A DNA stretch of 64,000 nt from Azospirillaceae bacterium (lineage in GTDB: Bacteria > Pseudomonadota > Alphaproteobacteria > Azospirillales > Azospirillaceae). The notes under the pieces are model-generated. The model saw only the letters and a program-made list of their open reading frames with translations, searched no databases and was not told the origin of the DNA. Each line of letters opens with the position of its first letter. Position 1 is the stretch's first letter. The stretch is taken from positions 128,292 through 192,291 of the forward strand of contig JAPWJW010000004.1 in the NCBI GenBank assembly GCA_028283825.1. The letters are read 5' to 3'. Made by a program: the position numbers and the translations under genes. Positions 1-8,484 of the stretch are shown here, one piece after another.

Positions 1-503
1 TGCCCCAGACCTGCTGCGCCGTGTCGGTGACGCCCCTGCTGCGCGAACTGCTGGCCCGCGCCGCCACCTTGCCGGCGCTGTATCCGGAGGGCGGGGCGGA
101 ATCGCGCCTGATGACCGTCCTGCTGGACGAGCTGGCCACGGTGGAGGTGGCGGACCTGCACCTGCCCATGCCGACGGATGCCCGCCTGTGCAAGATGGTC
201 GACCTCATGCTGGCGGCACCGGCGGACCGCAGCCTGATGGCGGTCTGGGCGCGGCGCGTGGGCCTGAGCGAACGCACCCTGACCCGCCTGATCTCCCAGC
301 AGACGGGCATGAGTTTCAGCCGTTGGCGCCAGCAGCTCAGCGTCCTGTTCGCGGTCAAGTGGCTGGCCGGCGGCGCCTCCATCCAGCAGGTCGCCGATGA
401 TCTGGGGTACGAGAGTGCGGCCAGCTTCGTGACCATGTTCCGCAAGGCGCTGGGCACCTCACCCGCCCGGTACATGGCGGAGCGCCATCCCGGGCGGTTT
501 TGA
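1..503 (+). CDS. AraC-family transcriptional regulator, C-terminal part
   Basis: The reading frame is open to the window edge, so this is the 3' end of a longer gene; the GTG at 21 is only an internal possibility. The last ~85 residues form two helix-turn-helix units of the AraC/XylS type: SLMAVWARRVGLSERTLTRL, then ASIQQVADDLGYESAASF followed by the usual F-R-K-x-x-G-x-S-P-x-x-Y ending. The preceding helical segment (LLRELL, then GGAESRLMTVLLDEL) resembles the linker of cupin-type AraC regulators such as NimR (family knowledge), so a cupin sensor domain probably lies upstream of the window. The target is unknown; the amine-oxidase gene 280 bp downstream on the same strand is one candidate. 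Fold call confident, ligand not known. Confidence 0.9.
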   Translation, partial: PQTCCAVSVTPLLRELLARAATLPALYPEGGAESRLMTVLLDELATVEVADLHLPMPTDARLCKMVDLMLAAPADRSLMAVWARRVGLSERTLTRLISQQTGMSFSRWRQQLSVLFAVKWLAGGASIQQVADDLGYESAASFVTMFRKALGTSPARYMAERHPGRF

Positions 504-784
504 CGGCGGACGGCCGCGCCATCGCCGGACCAACACCAACCACTTTTCTTATAAAATCTACAAAAGATAGTTGTGCTGACTGGTAAATGACTGCATCTCC
601 GTAAATAATTGACTGCCTGCCGTAAGCGCAGTTCCCGGGTTGTCCGAGTAGTGGACAAGACATCGCATGCGCTTTGGCGCGCGCGGCATTTGGGGGGATC
701 GTTCGGTCAAGCCCTACGCCGGCGGGGCCGTCCCGGGAGAACCCGGGATGAAAACATCCTTTTGACGTTCCCTTTTAACGTTGG

Positions 785-2272
785 ATGCTCCCCATGCCCC
801 GCCACGATCGCTCCCCCTTGCCGCCCACCGCCCCATCCCGCCGCGCTGTCATCGGCGGTTTGCTTGCGGCCCCCGTCATTCTGTCCACCACCCGCCGTGC
901 CTGGGCCAAGGGGCCGCAGACGGTGGACGTCATCGTCATCGGCGCCGGCCTGGCCGGCCTGAACGCCGCCGGCATCCTGGAATCCCAGGGCCTGAGCGTG
1001 CAGGTGGTGGAGGCGTCGGACCGCGTCGGCGGCCGCCTGCGCACCGCCCGCCGCGACGGCTATCAGGCGGAACTGGGCGCCAGCGAGGTCGGGCCGCTGT
1101 ACGGCCGCGTGCGCGACGCCTGCGGCCGGCTGAACGTGGGCCTGACGCCCCAGGGCATCGTCCCCACCGATATGCTGATCCACGTGAACGGCAGCGCCGT
1201 GTCGGCCAAGGACTGGGCCGGTGCCGCCAACAACCTGACGCGCGGGGCCGAGCGGGCCATGCCGCCCTTCGTGCTGCAGCCCGGGCTGTTCCAGAAGTGG
1301 CTGCCCTTCACCAACACCGGTGACTGGCTGGAACCGGCCAACATGGCCTACGACGTTTCCGCCGCCGAGTTCATGCGGGCCAAGGGCGTGTCGGAAGAGG
1401 CGATCCGCCTGGCTGGTGTCGATGTCAACGCGCCCAACCTGGAAAGCGTCTCCGCCCTCAGCCTGTTCCGCGACCTGGCCCGGGCGCGGGCGGAGGGCTT
1501 GAAGGACAACCAGCCGGAATTCGGCGCCGCGAATGTGGAGCGCAGCTACATCGTCGGCGGCGCCGACACGCTGCCCCGCGCCATGGCGGCGGCCCTGAAG
1601 CATCCGGTGCGCCTGGACAGCCCGGTGGTGGCGGTGGACCAGACGGCCGACCGGGTGCAGGTGCAACTGGCCGGCGGCGACGTGCTGACCGCCAAGTACC
1701 TGGTGATGGCCGCCCCCTTTTCGGCGGCGCGGCGCATCCGCTTCACCCCCGGCCTGCCGGAGGCCCAGACGGATGCCATCGCCGGCGCCCTCTACACCGC
1801 CACCACCCAACTGCACTTCCGCATCACCAGGCCCTATTGGGAAAAGGACGGCCTGCCGCCGTCGCTGTGGAGCGACCTGCCGTTCGAACGCGCCTTCGCC
1901 TTGAAAAGCCCGGCCACCGGCGCCATCGACAGCCTGGTGGTCTGGGTCAACGGCGACGGCGCCACCCGCTGGGACGACCGCGCGGTGGAACAGCAGGCCG
2001 ACCTGGCCCTGGCGGAACTGATCCGCGCGCGGCCCGCCATGGCCGGATCCCTGGAGTTCTTGCTGGGCCACAGTTGGGGCCGCAATCCCTATATCGGCGG
2101 CATGAAGCAGGTGTTCGGCGCCGGCCAGGTGAAGCGTTTCGCCGCCGACATGGGCAAGCCCGCCGGCCGCATCCACTTCGCCGGCGAACATCTGCGCCGT
2201 CTGGAACACGGCATGGAATCGGCCATGGAAACCGGCGAGGGCGCCGCCATGGAGATTCTGGAGAAGGCCTGA
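785..2272 (+). CDS. Flavin monoamine oxidase family protein, Tat-exported
   Basis: 495 residues. An N-terminal Tat-like signal has twin arginines at residues 19-20, followed by AVIGGLLAAP and a likely cleavage near residue 41. The Rossmann FAD-binding motif VIVIGAGLAGLNAAG starts near residue 50 and is followed by E-x-x-x-x-x-GGR(L), the standard amine-oxidase continuation. The C terminus has the second FAD contact, I-H-F-A-G-E-H, then a GxxES-A-x-x-x-G helix. Members oxidise amines (or related C-N/C-C bonds) with FAD and release an aldehyde or imine plus peroxide; the substrate cannot be read here. An aldehyde dehydrogenase and a cytochrome c lie downstream, which would fit oxidation of an aldehyde product. 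The 281-bp gap upstream holds an AT-rich stretch (about 541-615) that may carry the promoter. No strong Shine-Dalgarno precedes ATG 785, so the in-frame ATG at 794 is an alternative. Confidence 0.87.
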   Translation: MLPMPRHDRSPLPPTAPSRRAVIGGLLAAPVILSTTRRAWAKGPQTVDVIVIGAGLAGLNAAGILESQGLSVQVVEASDRVGGRLRTARRDGYQAELGASEVGPLYGRVRDACGRLNVGLTPQGIVPTDMLIHVNGSAVSAKDWAGAANNLTRGAERAMPPFVLQPGLFQKWLPFTNTGDWLEPANMAYDVSAAEFMRAKGVSEEAIRLAGVDVNAPNLESVSALSLFRDLARARAEGLKDNQPEFGAANVERSYIVGGADTLPRAMAAALKHPVRLDSPVVAVDQTADRVQVQLAGGDVLTAKYLVMAAPFSAARRIRFTPGLPEAQTDAIAGALYTATTQLHFRITRPYWEKDGLPPSLWSDLPFERAFALKSPATGAIDSLVVWVNGDGATRWDDRAVEQQADLALAELIRARPAMAGSLEFLLGHSWGRNPYIGGMKQVFGAGQVKRFAADMGKPAGRIHFAGEHLRRLEHGMESAMETGEGAAMEILEKA

Positions 2273-2285
2273 GCAAAACCAAATC

Positions 2286-2414
2286 TAGGACGCGACCGCG
2301 CCCGCCGGAGCTTTCCGGGGAGGCGCAGGCGGACTGGAAAGCGAGGAAGGCCAAGCCGGCGGATGCCGGCGCCCGCCGATTGAGGGGGCGGTTGATCGGT
2401 CACGATCAGCCGCC
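2286..2414 (+). repeat. Dispersed structured element, copy A (no first hairpin)
   Basis: First of five related ~130-bp elements in the window. This copy begins at the conserved CTAGG, lacks the long leading hairpin, and keeps three internal stems: GGacGC/GCGccC around a GACC loop, CTTTCC/GGAAAG, and GCCGGC/GCCGGC around a GGAT loop. After GATTGAGGG it ends in a strong hairpin at 2387-2414: a 12-bp stem (one G-T pair) closed by GTCA. It lies 13 bp past the amine-oxidase stop, in the gene's own direction. It could act as a 3' UTR element or terminator; it is not a transposase gene. Confidence 0.75.
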
Positions 2415-2451
2415 GCGCGTATAATAACCACTAACAGGAGAGTTTGGGGAC

Positions 2452-3477
2452 ATGAGCGGACCGGAGATGACGCGGCGTGAGAGTCTGGGGCTGGCGGGTC
2501 TGGCCATGGCGGCCGGTACGTTGGGGATGGGCACCCTGGCGCCCGCGGGGCCGGCGAGTGCGGCCACGCCCACCTTCCTGACCAAGATCGACTTCAAGGA
2601 TCCCAAGTGGAACCGGGACGCCTATGCCCGCCTGGACATGGATTTGGATCCGACCAAGCAGAAGATCGGCTTCTTCCGCGGCAACGTCTATGGCGTGCGG
2701 GATAATGAGCCGGTGCGCACCCTGTTCAGCGTCGATGGCTTCAGCCTGGTGCGGTCCCAGCAACTGCCCGACGGCAGCTGGCGCCGCATGCTGCGCGAGA
2801 TCGGCTTCTACCGGAACGCCCAGACCGGCCAGATCATGGACACCTGGCACAACCCCTACACCAATGAGGATGTGCGCGTCGTTCCCATCGCCAACGATCC
2901 GTTCAACTTCACCATCAGCGAATTCCTGCCCGAACCGCCGTCCTACGGCGGCCTGAACAAGGAGGCGCCGCCCAAGCGCCCCTTCCTGCTGAACTGGACC
3001 TTCGGGCCGGACGACACCGTCCACGTGGAAAGCGACATCCACCTGTTCTACCCGTCGGCCCTGCAGCCCGACAAATGGCCGCGCGAATCGACCGGCGCCT
3101 ACAACCGCGTGTCGGAACTGTTCCACTACGTCGTCAAGCGCGCCGACCTGGAAAACCCGGCCAAGACCCACGTGCCCTGCATCGGGTCGTGGGCGCGCGT
3201 GACGCCCTGGCTGCCCTGGATGCTGATGGGCCAGGCGCCGGGCTGCATCAATTACTTCTGCACCTTCGGCATGGTGGAAAGCCTGGACAAGCTGCCGCCG
3301 GATCTAGTGGCGGCGGCCAAGGCCCTGGATCCCAAGTGGCTGTCGGCCCCCGACAGCGACTACGGCCCGTCGCTGTCCAGCCTGGAGAACTACGCGCGCG
3401 AGCAGAAGCCGGCGCCGGTTCCGGCCGGCTGGGCCCCGCCGCAGCCACCGGCGCCGCGTACCTTGCCGGGGCGGTGA
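2452..3477 (+). CDS. DUF1838 family protein, Tat-exported
   Basis: 341 residues. The N terminus is a clear Tat signal: T-R-R-E-S-L-G at residues 7-13, a hydrophobic Gly/Ala-rich segment, and A-S-A around residue 37. The mature part starts FLTKIDFKDPKWNRDAYARL and continues with the pattern of repeated strands and many aromatic residues seen in DUF1838 proteins (family recognised by sequence style; no biochemical role established). A GGAGAG Shine-Dalgarno lies 10 bases before ATG. The gene follows the amine oxidase and repeat copy A and precedes repeat copy B. Co-export with an FAD oxidase and a c-type cytochrome suggests a periplasmic oxidation step, which is inference. The C terminus is Pro-rich and probably disordered. 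Confidence 0.8.
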   Translation: MSGPEMTRRESLGLAGLAMAAGTLGMGTLAPAGPASAATPTFLTKIDFKDPKWNRDAYARLDMDLDPTKQKIGFFRGNVYGVRDNEPVRTLFSVDGFSLVRSQQLPDGSWRRMLREIGFYRNAQTGQIMDTWHNPYTNEDVRVVPIANDPFNFTISEFLPEPPSYGGLNKEAPPKRPFLLNWTFGPDDTVHVESDIHLFYPSALQPDKWPRESTGAYNRVSELFHYVVKRADLENPAKTHVPCIGSWARVTPWLPWMLMGQAPGCINYFCTFGMVESLDKLPPDLVAAAKALDPKWLSAPDSDYGPSLSSLENYAREQKPAPVPAGWAPPQPPAPRTLPGR

Positions 3478-3491
3478 TCGCCTGATCGGCC

Positions 3492-3627
3492 AGCGGTATG
3501 GGACTGAGTCCCATACCGCTGTAGGCCCCGATTGGGGCCGCCGGAGCTTTCCGGGAAGCGTTAGCGGACTGGAAAGCGAGGACAAGGCCAGCCGGCGGAT
3601 GCCGGCGCACGCCGTTTGAGGGCGATC
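3492..3627 (+). repeat. Dispersed structured element, copy B
   Basis: Starts 14 bp after the DUF1838 stop with a perfect 12-bp hairpin (3492-3520, arms AGCGGTATGGGA and TCCCATACCGCT, 5-nt loop). Next come GTAGG, the stem GGCCCC/GGGGCC around GATT, the stem CTTTCC/GGAAAG, the stem GCCGGC/GCCGGC around GGAT, and TTGAGGG. Relative to copies C and D, the second stem has changed on both arms (CCCC/GGGG for CTGC/GCAG), which preserves pairing. It sits between two co-directional genes, so it is not merely a convergent-gene terminator. Confidence 0.8.
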
Positions 3628-3726
3628 AAATCAAACTTTGTCCACTGTACGGCCATAACCGACGGGGCACATCGACTTGGCGCCCCGTCGGGTCGTTTCA
3701 TTGCACCCGCATAACTGGAGGCTTCC

Positions 3727-4122
3727 TTGGGTCTTGCCGCCCGCGCTGCGCGTCGTCGCGTCCTTCCGTCCTTGGCCCTGCTGGCCCTGCTGGCGACCCT
3801 GCCGGCTGCCGCGCAGACACCGGACAAGGGGGAGCGCCTGGCCATCCGCTGCCGCACCTGCCATGAATTCGCGGCCGACAAGCCGCACAAGGTCGGCCCC
3901 AATCTGCATGGCCTATTCGGCCGCAAGGCGGGGCAGGAGCCCGATTTCCACTATTCCAAGGCCTTGCCGGCCAGCGGCATCGTCTGGGACGACGCCACGC
4001 TGGACGCCTGGCTGACGCGGCCCGCCACGCTGGTGCCGGGCACGACCATGGCGTTTCCCGGCATGCCGGACAAGGCCGACCGCGACGCCCTGATCGCCTG
4101 GCTGCACCAGGCGACACGCTAG
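3727..4122 (+). CDS. Class I c-type cytochrome
   Basis: 131 residues with a Sec signal (basic start, LPSLALLALLATLPAAAQ, cleavage near residue 30). The heme-binding motif CRTCH is at residues 42-46. KVGPNLHGLFGRKAG is the usual strand after it, and GTTMAF near Met108 supplies the likely second axial ligand, as in mitochondrial-type cytochrome c. The start is TTG, chosen because CTGGAGG ends six bases upstream and no better in-frame start precedes the signal peptide. It would carry electrons in the periplasm. Its place between a Tat-exported oxidoreductase cluster and an aldehyde dehydrogenase suggests it serves as electron acceptor for a neighbouring oxidation step (inference). Confidence 0.9.
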   Translation: MGLAARAARRRVLPSLALLALLATLPAAAQTPDKGERLAIRCRTCHEFAADKPHKVGPNLHGLFGRKAGQEPDFHYSKALPASGIVWDDATLDAWLTRPATLVPGTTMAFPGMPDKADRDALIAWLHQATR

Positions 4123-4158
4123 AGTTTTCTATTCGAGCATTCTTGGAGGAGGCCGACG

Positions 4159-4237
4159 ATGGTTGAGATTTTAGAGGCAGGCACCCCGGCGACCGAGGCG
4201 GCGCGGGCCTATCTGTCGGGCCCCCCGCGACGGCGCC
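4159..4237 (+). other. Out-of-frame leader of the aldehyde dehydrogenase (single-base frameshift)
   Basis: A strong GGAGGAGG ribosome site precedes ATG 4159, which opens a frame encoding an N-terminal ALDH-like leader ending AARAYLSG. At the C6 run 4221-4226 this frame runs off into unrelated sequence. Removing one C makes it read SGPRDGAMLIGGQW, joining seamlessly to the ALDH that starts at 4238. The intact protein would then be about 503 residues, the usual family length. Either the gene has a real +1 insertion or the homopolymer was miscounted. Confidence 0.75.
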
Positions 4238-5671
4238 ATGCTGATCGGCGGCCAGTGGGTGCAGGCGGCCAGCGGCGCCAAGATCGAGACCATCGATCCG
4301 GCCACGGGCAAGGTGCTGGCCCATATCCCCGATGCCCAGCCTGAGGACGTGGACGCCGCCGTCCGCGCCGCGCGCCGGGCCTTCCCCGCCTGGGCGGAGA
4401 CGGTGCCGGCCCAGCGCGCCGCCATCCTGTGGCGCATCGCCGACATCCTGGAACAGCACATCGATGAGCTGTCGGAGCTGGAGACCCTGGACCAGGGCAA
4501 GCCGCTGTTCGTCGGCCGCTGGGCGGAGATCCCCGGCGCCATCGGGCAGTTCCGCTTTTACGCCGGCCAGTGCCTGACCATCGAGGGCCGGACCATCAAC
4601 ACCTCGGTGACCTACCAGCCGCAGGGCAAGCAGGTGCAGGCCTGGACCCTGCGGGAGCCGGTGGGCGTGGTCGCCGCCATCGTGCCCTGGAACTCGCCTT
4701 TGGTGCTGACGGCCATGAAGCTGGCCCCGGCCCTGGCCGCCGGTTGCACCGTGGTGCTGAAGCCGGCGGAGGACACCTCCCTGACCGCCCTGCGCCTGGG
4801 CGAGTTGATGATGCAGGCGGGATTGCCCGAGGGCGTGCTGAACATCATCACCGGGCGCGGCGCCACGGCGGGCTCCGCCCTTGCCGCCCATGGCGACGTG
4901 GACAAGGTGGCCTTCACCGGATCCACCGCCACCGGCCGCGCCATCCTGGACGCCTCCAAGGGCAACCTGAAGCGCGTGACCCTGGAACTGGGCGGCAAGT
5001 CGCCGGTCATCGTCTTGCCCGACGCCGATTTGGACCTGGCGGTGCCCGGCGTGGCCAACGCCATCTTCTTCAACGGTGGCCAGGTTTGCGTGGCCGGATC
5101 CCGCGCCTATGTCCACGCCGACATCTATGACCGTGTGCTGGAGGGGGTGGCGGCCCAGGCCCAGGGCATGCAGCTGGGCCACGGCCTGAACCCGGCCACC
5201 CAGATGGGCCCGCTGGTCTCGGCCAAGCAGGCGGAACGGGTGGCGGGACTGATCGACGGGGCGCGTGCCGCCGGCGCCAGCGTGGTGACGGGCGGTGAGC
5301 GGCTGGGCCCCGCCGGCACCTTCATCGCCCCCACCGTGATCGCCCAGGTGAAGCCGCAGATGGAAATCGTGCGGGAAGAGGTGTTCGGCCCCGTGCTGGT
5401 GATCCAGCGCTTCACCGACGTGGATGAGGTGGTGGCCGCCGCCAACGACAGCGTCTACGGCCTGGCGGCCAGCATCTGGACCCAGTCGCTGTCCCACGCC
5501 CATCGCCTGTCGCGCCGCGTGCAGGCCGGCACGGTGTGGATCAACACCCACTCCATGTATGACGCCAGCCTGCCCATCGGCGGCGTGAAGCAGTCCGGCT
5601 ACGGCCGCGACAGCGGCCTGGCGGCGCTGGACAACTACCTGGAATGGAAGACCGTCTGCGCGGTGGTTTGA
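4238..5671 (+). CDS. NAD(P)-dependent aldehyde dehydrogenase
   Basis: 477 residues from ATG 4238, starting MLIGGQWVQAASG. Catalytic residues are visible: the general base Glu250 in LELGGKSP and the nucleophile Cys284 in GGQVCVAGSR, spaced 34 residues as in classical ALDHs. The cofactor segment VPWNSPLVLTAMKLAPALA and the FTGSTATGR turn are intact, as is the late EEVFGPVL motif. It would oxidise an aldehyde to the acid in the cytoplasm. No Shine-Dalgarno precedes 4238; the real start is probably ATG 4159, reached through a one-base frameshift (see leader). It lies 13 bp ahead of the symporter frame, so the two are likely co-transcribed. Substrate unknown; oxidation of a product of the upstream amine oxidase is possible. 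Confidence 0.92.
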   Translation: MLIGGQWVQAASGAKIETIDPATGKVLAHIPDAQPEDVDAAVRAARRAFPAWAETVPAQRAAILWRIADILEQHIDELSELETLDQGKPLFVGRWAEIPGAIGQFRFYAGQCLTIEGRTINTSVTYQPQGKQVQAWTLREPVGVVAAIVPWNSPLVLTAMKLAPALAAGCTVVLKPAEDTSLTALRLGELMMQAGLPEGVLNIITGRGATAGSALAAHGDVDKVAFTGSTATGRAILDASKGNLKRVTLELGGKSPVIVLPDADLDLAVPGVANAIFFNGGQVCVAGSRAYVHADIYDRVLEGVAAQAQGMQLGHGLNPATQMGPLVSAKQAERVAGLIDGARAAGASVVTGGERLGPAGTFIAPTVIAQVKPQMEIVREEVFGPVLVIQRFTDVDEVVAAANDSVYGLAASIWTQSLSHAHRLSRRVQAGTVWINTHSMYDASLPIGGVKQSGYGRDSGLAALDNYLEWKTVCAVV

Positions 5672-5684
5672 GGGAAGGGGCCCC

Positions 5685-7048
5685 ATGACGATGCCAACCG
5701 TGCCACCCCACCGCCTGCCCATCCTGGTCAAGGCCGGGTACGGCATGGGACAGGTGGCGGGGCAGCTGTTCCGCGACGTGCCGTCGCTGCTGCTGCTGTT
5801 CTACCTGACCACGGTCATCGGCATCGCGCCGGCGCTGGGCGGGGCCGCCATCTTTTTCCCCAAGGTGTTTTTCGGCGCGGTGTCCGACCTGGGCATCGGC
5901 ATCCTGTCCGACCGGATGGCGGCGCGCATGCCGCGCCGCCGCTGGCTGCTGGTGGGGGCCGTCCTGGCGCCCATCATGATGCTGGCGGCCTTCGCCGTGC
6001 CGGACGTGCCGGTGGCGGCACAGGTGGCCTATGTGGTGGTGGCGTTCAGCGGCTATATGATCGCCTTCTCCACCTTCTCCGTCCCCTATCTGGCGCAGTT
6101 CGCGGAGATCACCGACGATCCCGCCGAACGGACGGAGATGATGGCGTGGAAGCACGGCTTCACCGGCAGCGGCCTGCTGCTGGGATCGGCCCTGACGCCC
6201 ATCCTGATCCACGAACTGGGGGGGGCGGGCGCCCGGCCTACATCATCGCCGCGGCGGCGTTGGGGGCCATCTGCACCCTGTCGCTGCTGGTGGCGTGGCG
6301 GGCGGCATCCCGCATCCGGGTGGTGCCGGCGGGCGGTCCGGCGCTGGACCTGCGCGGCCTGCTGTCGGTCTTCACCTACCGGCCCTACCTGGTGCTGTGC
6401 GCCTCGGCCGTCGCCATGACGGTGGGGGCCGGCATCTCCTACGCCGCCTTCGTCTTTTTCATCACCTACAACATGGCCCGGGCCGACGCCCTGGTGCAGA
6501 TCGCCATCATCGCCACCCTGGCCGCCGTGCTGGTCATGATCGGCGCGCCCTTGTGGGTGTTCGTGGCCCGGCACCTGGGCAAGAAGCGCACCTATATGCT
6601 GGGCGCCCTGGGCCATGCCGGCACAATGGTGGCCTGGGCATGCTCGGCCCATGCCCCCCTGGGTCTGATCTACGTCTATGCCGGCCTGGTCGGCCTGTTC
6701 AATTCCGGCTGGGGCCTGATCGTGCTGTCGCTGCTGGCCGACACCATCGCCCGCTCACGCGAGGAGACCGGCCAGGACCGTGCGGGATCCTTCGCCGCCG
6801 TCTGGTCCATCATCGAGAAGGCCGGCATCGCGCTGGGCGGCACCCTGATTGCCGGCGGCATCCTGTCGCTGTCCGGGTTCGACGCCCGGTTGGCCAAGCA
6901 GGGCATCGCCCAGCCGGCCTCCGCCCTGGACGGCATCGCCGCCGCCTACGGCCTCATACCCGCCAGCCTGATGGTGGTGGCGGCCTTGATCATCTGGCGC
7001 TTCGTTGATGAGGCCCAGCCCTTGAAAGCCCCCGCCTATGCCGAGTGA
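5685..7048 (+). pseudogene. GPH-type (MFS_2) sugar/cation symporter, frameshifted
   Basis: Two overlapping frames encode one 12-helix transporter. The first (from ATG 5685) starts with the GPH/melibiose-carrier pattern K-x-GYGMGQ...LFYLTTVIG and includes D-x-G-I-G-I-LSDRM. The second runs from about 6221 to 7048 with further membrane helices and the segment D-x-IARSREETGQDRAGSFAAVW. They switch at a G8 run (6218-6225): one G is missing relative to a continuous frame (HELGG then GRPAYIIAAAALG). Repaired length is about 454 residues, normal for the family, which imports glycosides, pentosides or hexuronides with a cation. Real mutation, slippage at the G-run and sequencing error all remain possible. 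The 3' end overlaps the next gene by 11 bp, indicating translational coupling. Confidence 0.82.
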
Positions 7049-8078
7049 TCCCGACACCCGCCTGCGGTTCATCGTGGTCGGCTGTGGCCGCATCGCACCT
7101 TCGCACCTGGACGCCATCGCCAGCCTGGCCAACGACGCCACGCTGGTGGCCACCGTGGATGCCGACAGCGACCGGGCGGCCGCCCTGGCCACGCGTTATG
7201 GGGCGGCACATTCCTTCACCGATCTGGCCGATGCCCTGGCGCTGCCGGGCGTGGACGCCGTGCTGATCGCCAGCCCCAACAGCCTGCATGCCGCCCAGAC
7301 CCTGCAATGCCTGGCGGCCGGCAAGCATGTGCTGGTGGAAAAGCCCATGGCGGAGAACGCGACCGACGCGCGCGAGGCGGCGGAGGCCGCACGCCTGGCC
7401 GGAAAGGTGCTGTCGGTCGGCCATACCTTCCGCCATAACGCCGCTGTCCGTCACCTTCAGGATCACTGGGCCGATTTCGGCCGCCTGCGCGCCGTGGAAA
7501 TCTCCCAATGCTTTTTCTGGGATGGCCCGCAGGCGCCGTGGTGGGCGACGCGGCCGGCGGCGGAGGGGCTGATCCTGTCCCTCTACGCCCCCCATCCCCT
7601 GGACTTCGTGCAACTGGTGATGGGACAGGACGAGCCATCCCGCGTGCAGGTGGAGGCGGCACGCCACCAGACCGGCTGGCTGGGGGAGGATGAGGCCATG
7701 ATCCTGCTGGGCTATCCCGGCCGCCGCATGGTCAGCATCCACATCTCCTACAACCAGCGCCAGGTGACCGACCGCAAGACCCTGTTCTTCGACCTGGGCG
7801 TGATGCGCATCGAGGATGGGGAATTCCTGTACTGGAACGACGAACTGCTGGTGCGGCCGGATCCCGCCACCATCACCGACGCACGCAGCATGGGCGGGCG
7901 GGATCTCTCAGGATATTTCCGCACGCAGCTTCAGGAATTCATCCACGCCGTGCGTGGCCAGCCGCACCGCAGCCCCCTGGGCAATGACGGCGCCCGCCTG
8001 ATCGCCCTGATCGACCGCATCAAGGCGGCGGCGCGGGCCACCTGTGCCGACGACATCGACGGGCCGCCCGGCCAATGA
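7038..8078 (+). CDS. Gfo/Idh/MocA family NAD(P)-dependent oxidoreductase
   Basis: 346 residues. The N-terminal Rossmann domain has FIVVGCGRIAPSH (residues 11-23) and VDAVLIASPN. The family hallmark E-K-P is at residues 101-103 (VLVEKPMA), and its Lys is usually catalytic. The C-terminal half is the beta-sheet substrate domain, with H-P-L-D-F replacing the more common H-x-x-D region. Members oxidise or reduce sugar-like polyols, inositols or related carbonyls. The start ATG lies inside the end of the symporter frame (11-bp overlap), so transport and oxidation of one substrate are plausibly linked (inference). Confidence 0.9.
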   Translation: MPSDPDTRLRFIVVGCGRIAPSHLDAIASLANDATLVATVDADSDRAAALATRYGAAHSFTDLADALALPGVDAVLIASPNSLHAAQTLQCLAAGKHVLVEKPMAENATDAREAAEAARLAGKVLSVGHTFRHNAAVRHLQDHWADFGRLRAVEISQCFFWDGPQAPWWATRPAAEGLILSLYAPHPLDFVQLVMGQDEPSRVQVEAARHQTGWLGEDEAMILLGYPGRRMVSIHISYNQRQVTDRKTLFFDLGVMRIEDGEFLYWNDELLVRPDPATITDARSMGGRDLSGYFRTQLQEFIHAVRGQPHRSPLGNDGARLIALIDRIKAAARATCADDIDGPPGQ

Positions 8079-8112
8079 TAGGCTCCCGCAACCAAAAAGC
8101 GGGAGGGTCATC

Positions 8113-8460
8113 ATGCCTGTGGTCGGTATCGGCGGCGTCTTCTTCCGGGCGCGGGATCCCAAGGCCCTGAAGGCCTGGTATCAGAAACATCTGGGCATCG
8201 GCGGTTATGACTGGGTGCAGCAGGCCGGCCCCACCGTGTTCGCGCCCTTTTCCCAGGACACGGACTATTTCCCGCCGGACAAGCAGGCGATGTTCAACTT
8301 CCGTGTCACGGAACTGGACCGGCTGCTCCAGGATCTGCGCGACGCCGGCATCGAGGTCGCCACCAACCCGGAATGGGACTCGGCCGAGACTGGCCGCTTC
8401 GCCCGCATCCACGACCCTGAAGGCAATCCCCTGGAACTGTGGGAACCGCCGGCCGAGTAG
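8113..8460 (+). CDS. VOC-family (glyoxalase/bleomycin-resistance-like) protein
   Basis: 115 residues from ATG 8113, chosen because GGGAGGG sits six bases upstream; longer in-frame starts overlap the previous gene. The sequence shows the paired beta-alpha-beta-beta-beta pattern: G-G-V-F-F-R-A-R-D at the start, a middle F-R-V strand, and the closing D-P-E-G-N-P-L-E-L-W-E-P motif that supplies a metal-binding Glu in this superfamily. Function ranges from glyoxalase and dioxygenase to epimerase, and cannot be chosen from sequence alone. It ends the + strand cluster that began with the amine oxidase. Confidence 0.85.
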   Translation: MPVVGIGGVFFRARDPKALKAWYQKHLGIGGYDWVQQAGPTVFAPFSQDTDYFPPDKQAMFNFRVTELDRLLQDLRDAGIEVATNPEWDSAETGRFARIHDPEGNPLELWEPPAE

Positions 8461-8484
8461 GCAGCGCGGCGATTCCCGGCACGC

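Noticed and set aside
707-2209. 500-residue minus-strand frame opposite the amine oxidase
   Set aside because: The opposite strand encodes a complete FAD protein with motifs at the right places; the frame shows only low-complexity His/Gly/Ala-rich sequence.
2286-3627. Interpretation of the repeats as ordinary terminators
   Set aside because: Each copy has three to five stems over about 130 bp with conserved linkers and covariation, and copies A and B lie between co-directional genes; simple terminators elsewhere in the window are single hairpins.
3698-5746. 682-residue minus-strand frame opposite cytochrome c and ALDH
   Set aside because: Covers two genes with clear heme and catalytic motifs; no recognisable protein on the opposite strand.
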